DNA from: UBA2336 sp036787955
Lineage (GTDB): Bacteria > Bacteroidota > Bacteroidia > Cytophagales > Cyclobacteriaceae
Assembly (NCBI GenBank): GCA_036787955.1
Contig: DAIQOI010000021.1
Span: forward strand, 1-16,487
DNA length: 16,487 nt
Direction: 5' to 3'
Below are positions 15,649 to 16,487 of the stretch, piece by piece. Every line of letters begins with the position of its first letter. Position 1 is the stretch's first letter. The notes beneath the pieces were generated by a model. That model ran no database searches and was not told the DNA's origin. It was given only the letters and a program-made list of their open reading frames with translations. Made by a program: the position numbers and the translations under genes.

Positions 15649-15870
15649 ATGAGGACAAATTTAAAAAGGATTTTGGTTGTTGTTTATTTAATGGTTGTAT
15701 TAAGTGCTTATGCAGCTGGTGGAGAAGGAGCAAAAAGTTGCTCACGTGAAGTCAAGATAATGGGAATAGGATGGAGTGTAAGTGTTGAGTGTGAGGAAGG
15801 TTACTATGCAAAGTGTGGTTTATTTAACGCGAAATGTATTAAAAACGAAACTGAGCAAGCAAAAGAGTAG
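15649..15870 (+). CDS. Small secreted Cys-rich peptide 4
   Basis: This 73-residue protein has a signal peptide (LKRILVVVYLMVVLSAYA) and a mature region of about 50 residues with four Cys: KSC, then VECEEGYYAKCGLFNAKC. The mature region is charged and ends NETEQAKE. It sits directly downstream of leader copy 3 and upstream of a strong hairpin and propeller 3, the same order as peptide 3. No clear similarity in sequence to peptides 1-3 apart from size, export signal and Cys content. Function unknown. Confidence 0.7.
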   Translation: MRTNLKRILVVVYLMVVLSAYAAGGEGAKSCSREVKIMGIGWSVSVECEEGYYAKCGLFNAKCIKNETEQAKE

Positions 15871-15891
15871 TTAATTCGATATGATTATTTA

Positions 15892-15940
15892 AATTGGTGT
15901 TGTCTTTTATGTGTTATAAAAGTATTAGACAACACCAGTT
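15892..15940 (+). terminator. Long hairpin between peptide 4 and propeller 3
   Basis: AATTGGTGTTGTCT pairs with AGACAACACCAGTT over 14 bp with one G-U, with an inner TTTTAT/ATAAAA pairing, and is followed by a T-rich TTTTATTT tract overlapping the stem end. It begins 21 nt after the peptide stop and ends about 20 nt before the propeller ATG. It is more terminator-like than the hairpin after peptide 3. Confidence 0.65.
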
Positions 15941-15960
15941 TTATTTAATAGAAAACGTCA

Positions 15961-16487
15961 ATGCTCATTTATTGTTTTAATATACTACTTCTGAGTATCG
16001 CATTCCTTTCTTCTTGCAGGAGTAAGACAGAAGAGACTATTATTTATAATGAAAATGATAAATCTTACTACCTGGATAATTTTTTCTCTGACTGGAAATT
16101 TATAGAACTTAATTCATCATTAAGCGCTATTGACGATATTTTAATTTGGAAAGATAAAATTCTTATAGTAGACAGGGCTTTTCAAAAATTAGTCTTATAT
16201 AATTTTGATGGAGTCTTGATGAAGAGTATCGAGGGAGATATTTTGAATAATGGTAATACTATTCAGCCTGTTTGCATGACTACATCAAAAAATGATGATT
16301 TAATTTTTTATGATGCTTCTAATCAGGGATTTTTTTACTTTGATCCAAATATCAATTTTATAAAATTTTTGAAATCAGAATATTATTGCTATAAGATTTA
16401 CAAAGGTCATAATCAATATGTAATATTTAAAAATCAAAATATTCAACCTAAAGAGAATGAAAAGTATTACTACAATATTTTACTTAC
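15961..16487 (+). CDS. Six-bladed beta-propeller lipoprotein 3 (BF3164-like), 3' partial
   Basis: The frame runs from the ATG at 15961 past the window end (175 codons visible). It starts with a lipoprotein signal (LLLSIAFLSSC), then SDWKFIELNSSLSAIDDILI, then WKDKILIVDRAFQKLVLYNF and DGVLMKSIEGD, which are the first propeller blades: strand, turn with Asp, strand ending in aromatic-Asn/Asp-Phe. The next blade reads DDLIFYDASNQGFFYFDPN. It is AT-rich like the other two propellers. The place after peptide 4 repeats the peptide-propeller order of the locus. Confidence 0.75.
   Translation, partial: MLIYCFNILLLSIAFLSSCRSKTEETIIYNENDKSYYLDNFFSDWKFIELNSSLSAIDDILIWKDKILIVDRAFQKLVLYNFDGVLMKSIEGDILNNGNTIQPVCMTTSKNDDLIFYDASNQGFFYFDPNINFIKFLKSEYYCYKIYKGHNQYVIFKNQNIQPKENEKYYYNILL

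Noticed and set aside
1..16487. CRISPR array, tRNA or rRNA genes
   Set aside because: I saw no regularly spaced direct repeats and no tRNA- or rRNA-like sequence.

Overview
The window looks like a chromosomal accessory region of a Bacteroidota bacterium, possibly of the Cytophagales. The evidence is a TATATTTG-type promoter, the absence of Shine-Dalgarno sites at most starts, BF3164-like six-bladed beta-propeller lipoproteins, a carboxypeptidase-regulatory-like secreted protein, RND permeases of the Bacteroidota type and an IS66 relic. The genus assignment is inference.

Left end (1-2147): the C-terminal end of a polymorphic (Rhs-like) toxin with a GIY-YIG/URI-type nuclease signature, overlapped by a leucine-rich-repeat protein that is probably its immunity protein, then a strong bidirectional terminator. 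After that comes gene debris: the C-terminal half of an XRE repressor, the N-terminal piece of a TetR-like regulator, a stable hairpin and a lipoprotein-like fragment.

Main region (2148-16487): three large minus-strand genes of an RND efflux machine (RND permease at 2148-5150, TolC-like outer-membrane protein at 7626-9086, second RND permease at 12198-15311). Each has a divergent plus-strand cluster upstream made of small secreted peptide gene(s) and a six-bladed beta-propeller lipoprotein. The middle cluster also carries a secreted protein with a carboxypeptidase-regulatory-like domain. No periplasmic adaptor (HlyD/AcrA type) is encoded intact here. The efflux genes look GC-richer than the AT-rich peptide/propeller genes, so the locus appears to be a mosaic.

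The most interesting element is a leader of about 260 nt present three times (about 7053-7310, 9243-9512, 15360-15628), always in plus orientation. Two copies lie in front of a small secreted peptide gene. The third is fused to the C-terminal remnant of a propeller gene, as if the middle of a module had been deleted. Each copy has tandem TGTAA sites 20 bp apart, a (TG)7 tract and a two-tier hairpin whose stems keep pairing through compensatory changes. Separate hairpins lie between peptide and propeller genes. My reading is a repeated, co-regulated surface system (efflux component, secreted mini-protein, beta-propeller lipoprotein) with a structured regulatory leader. The repeat structure is seen directly; the function is inferred.
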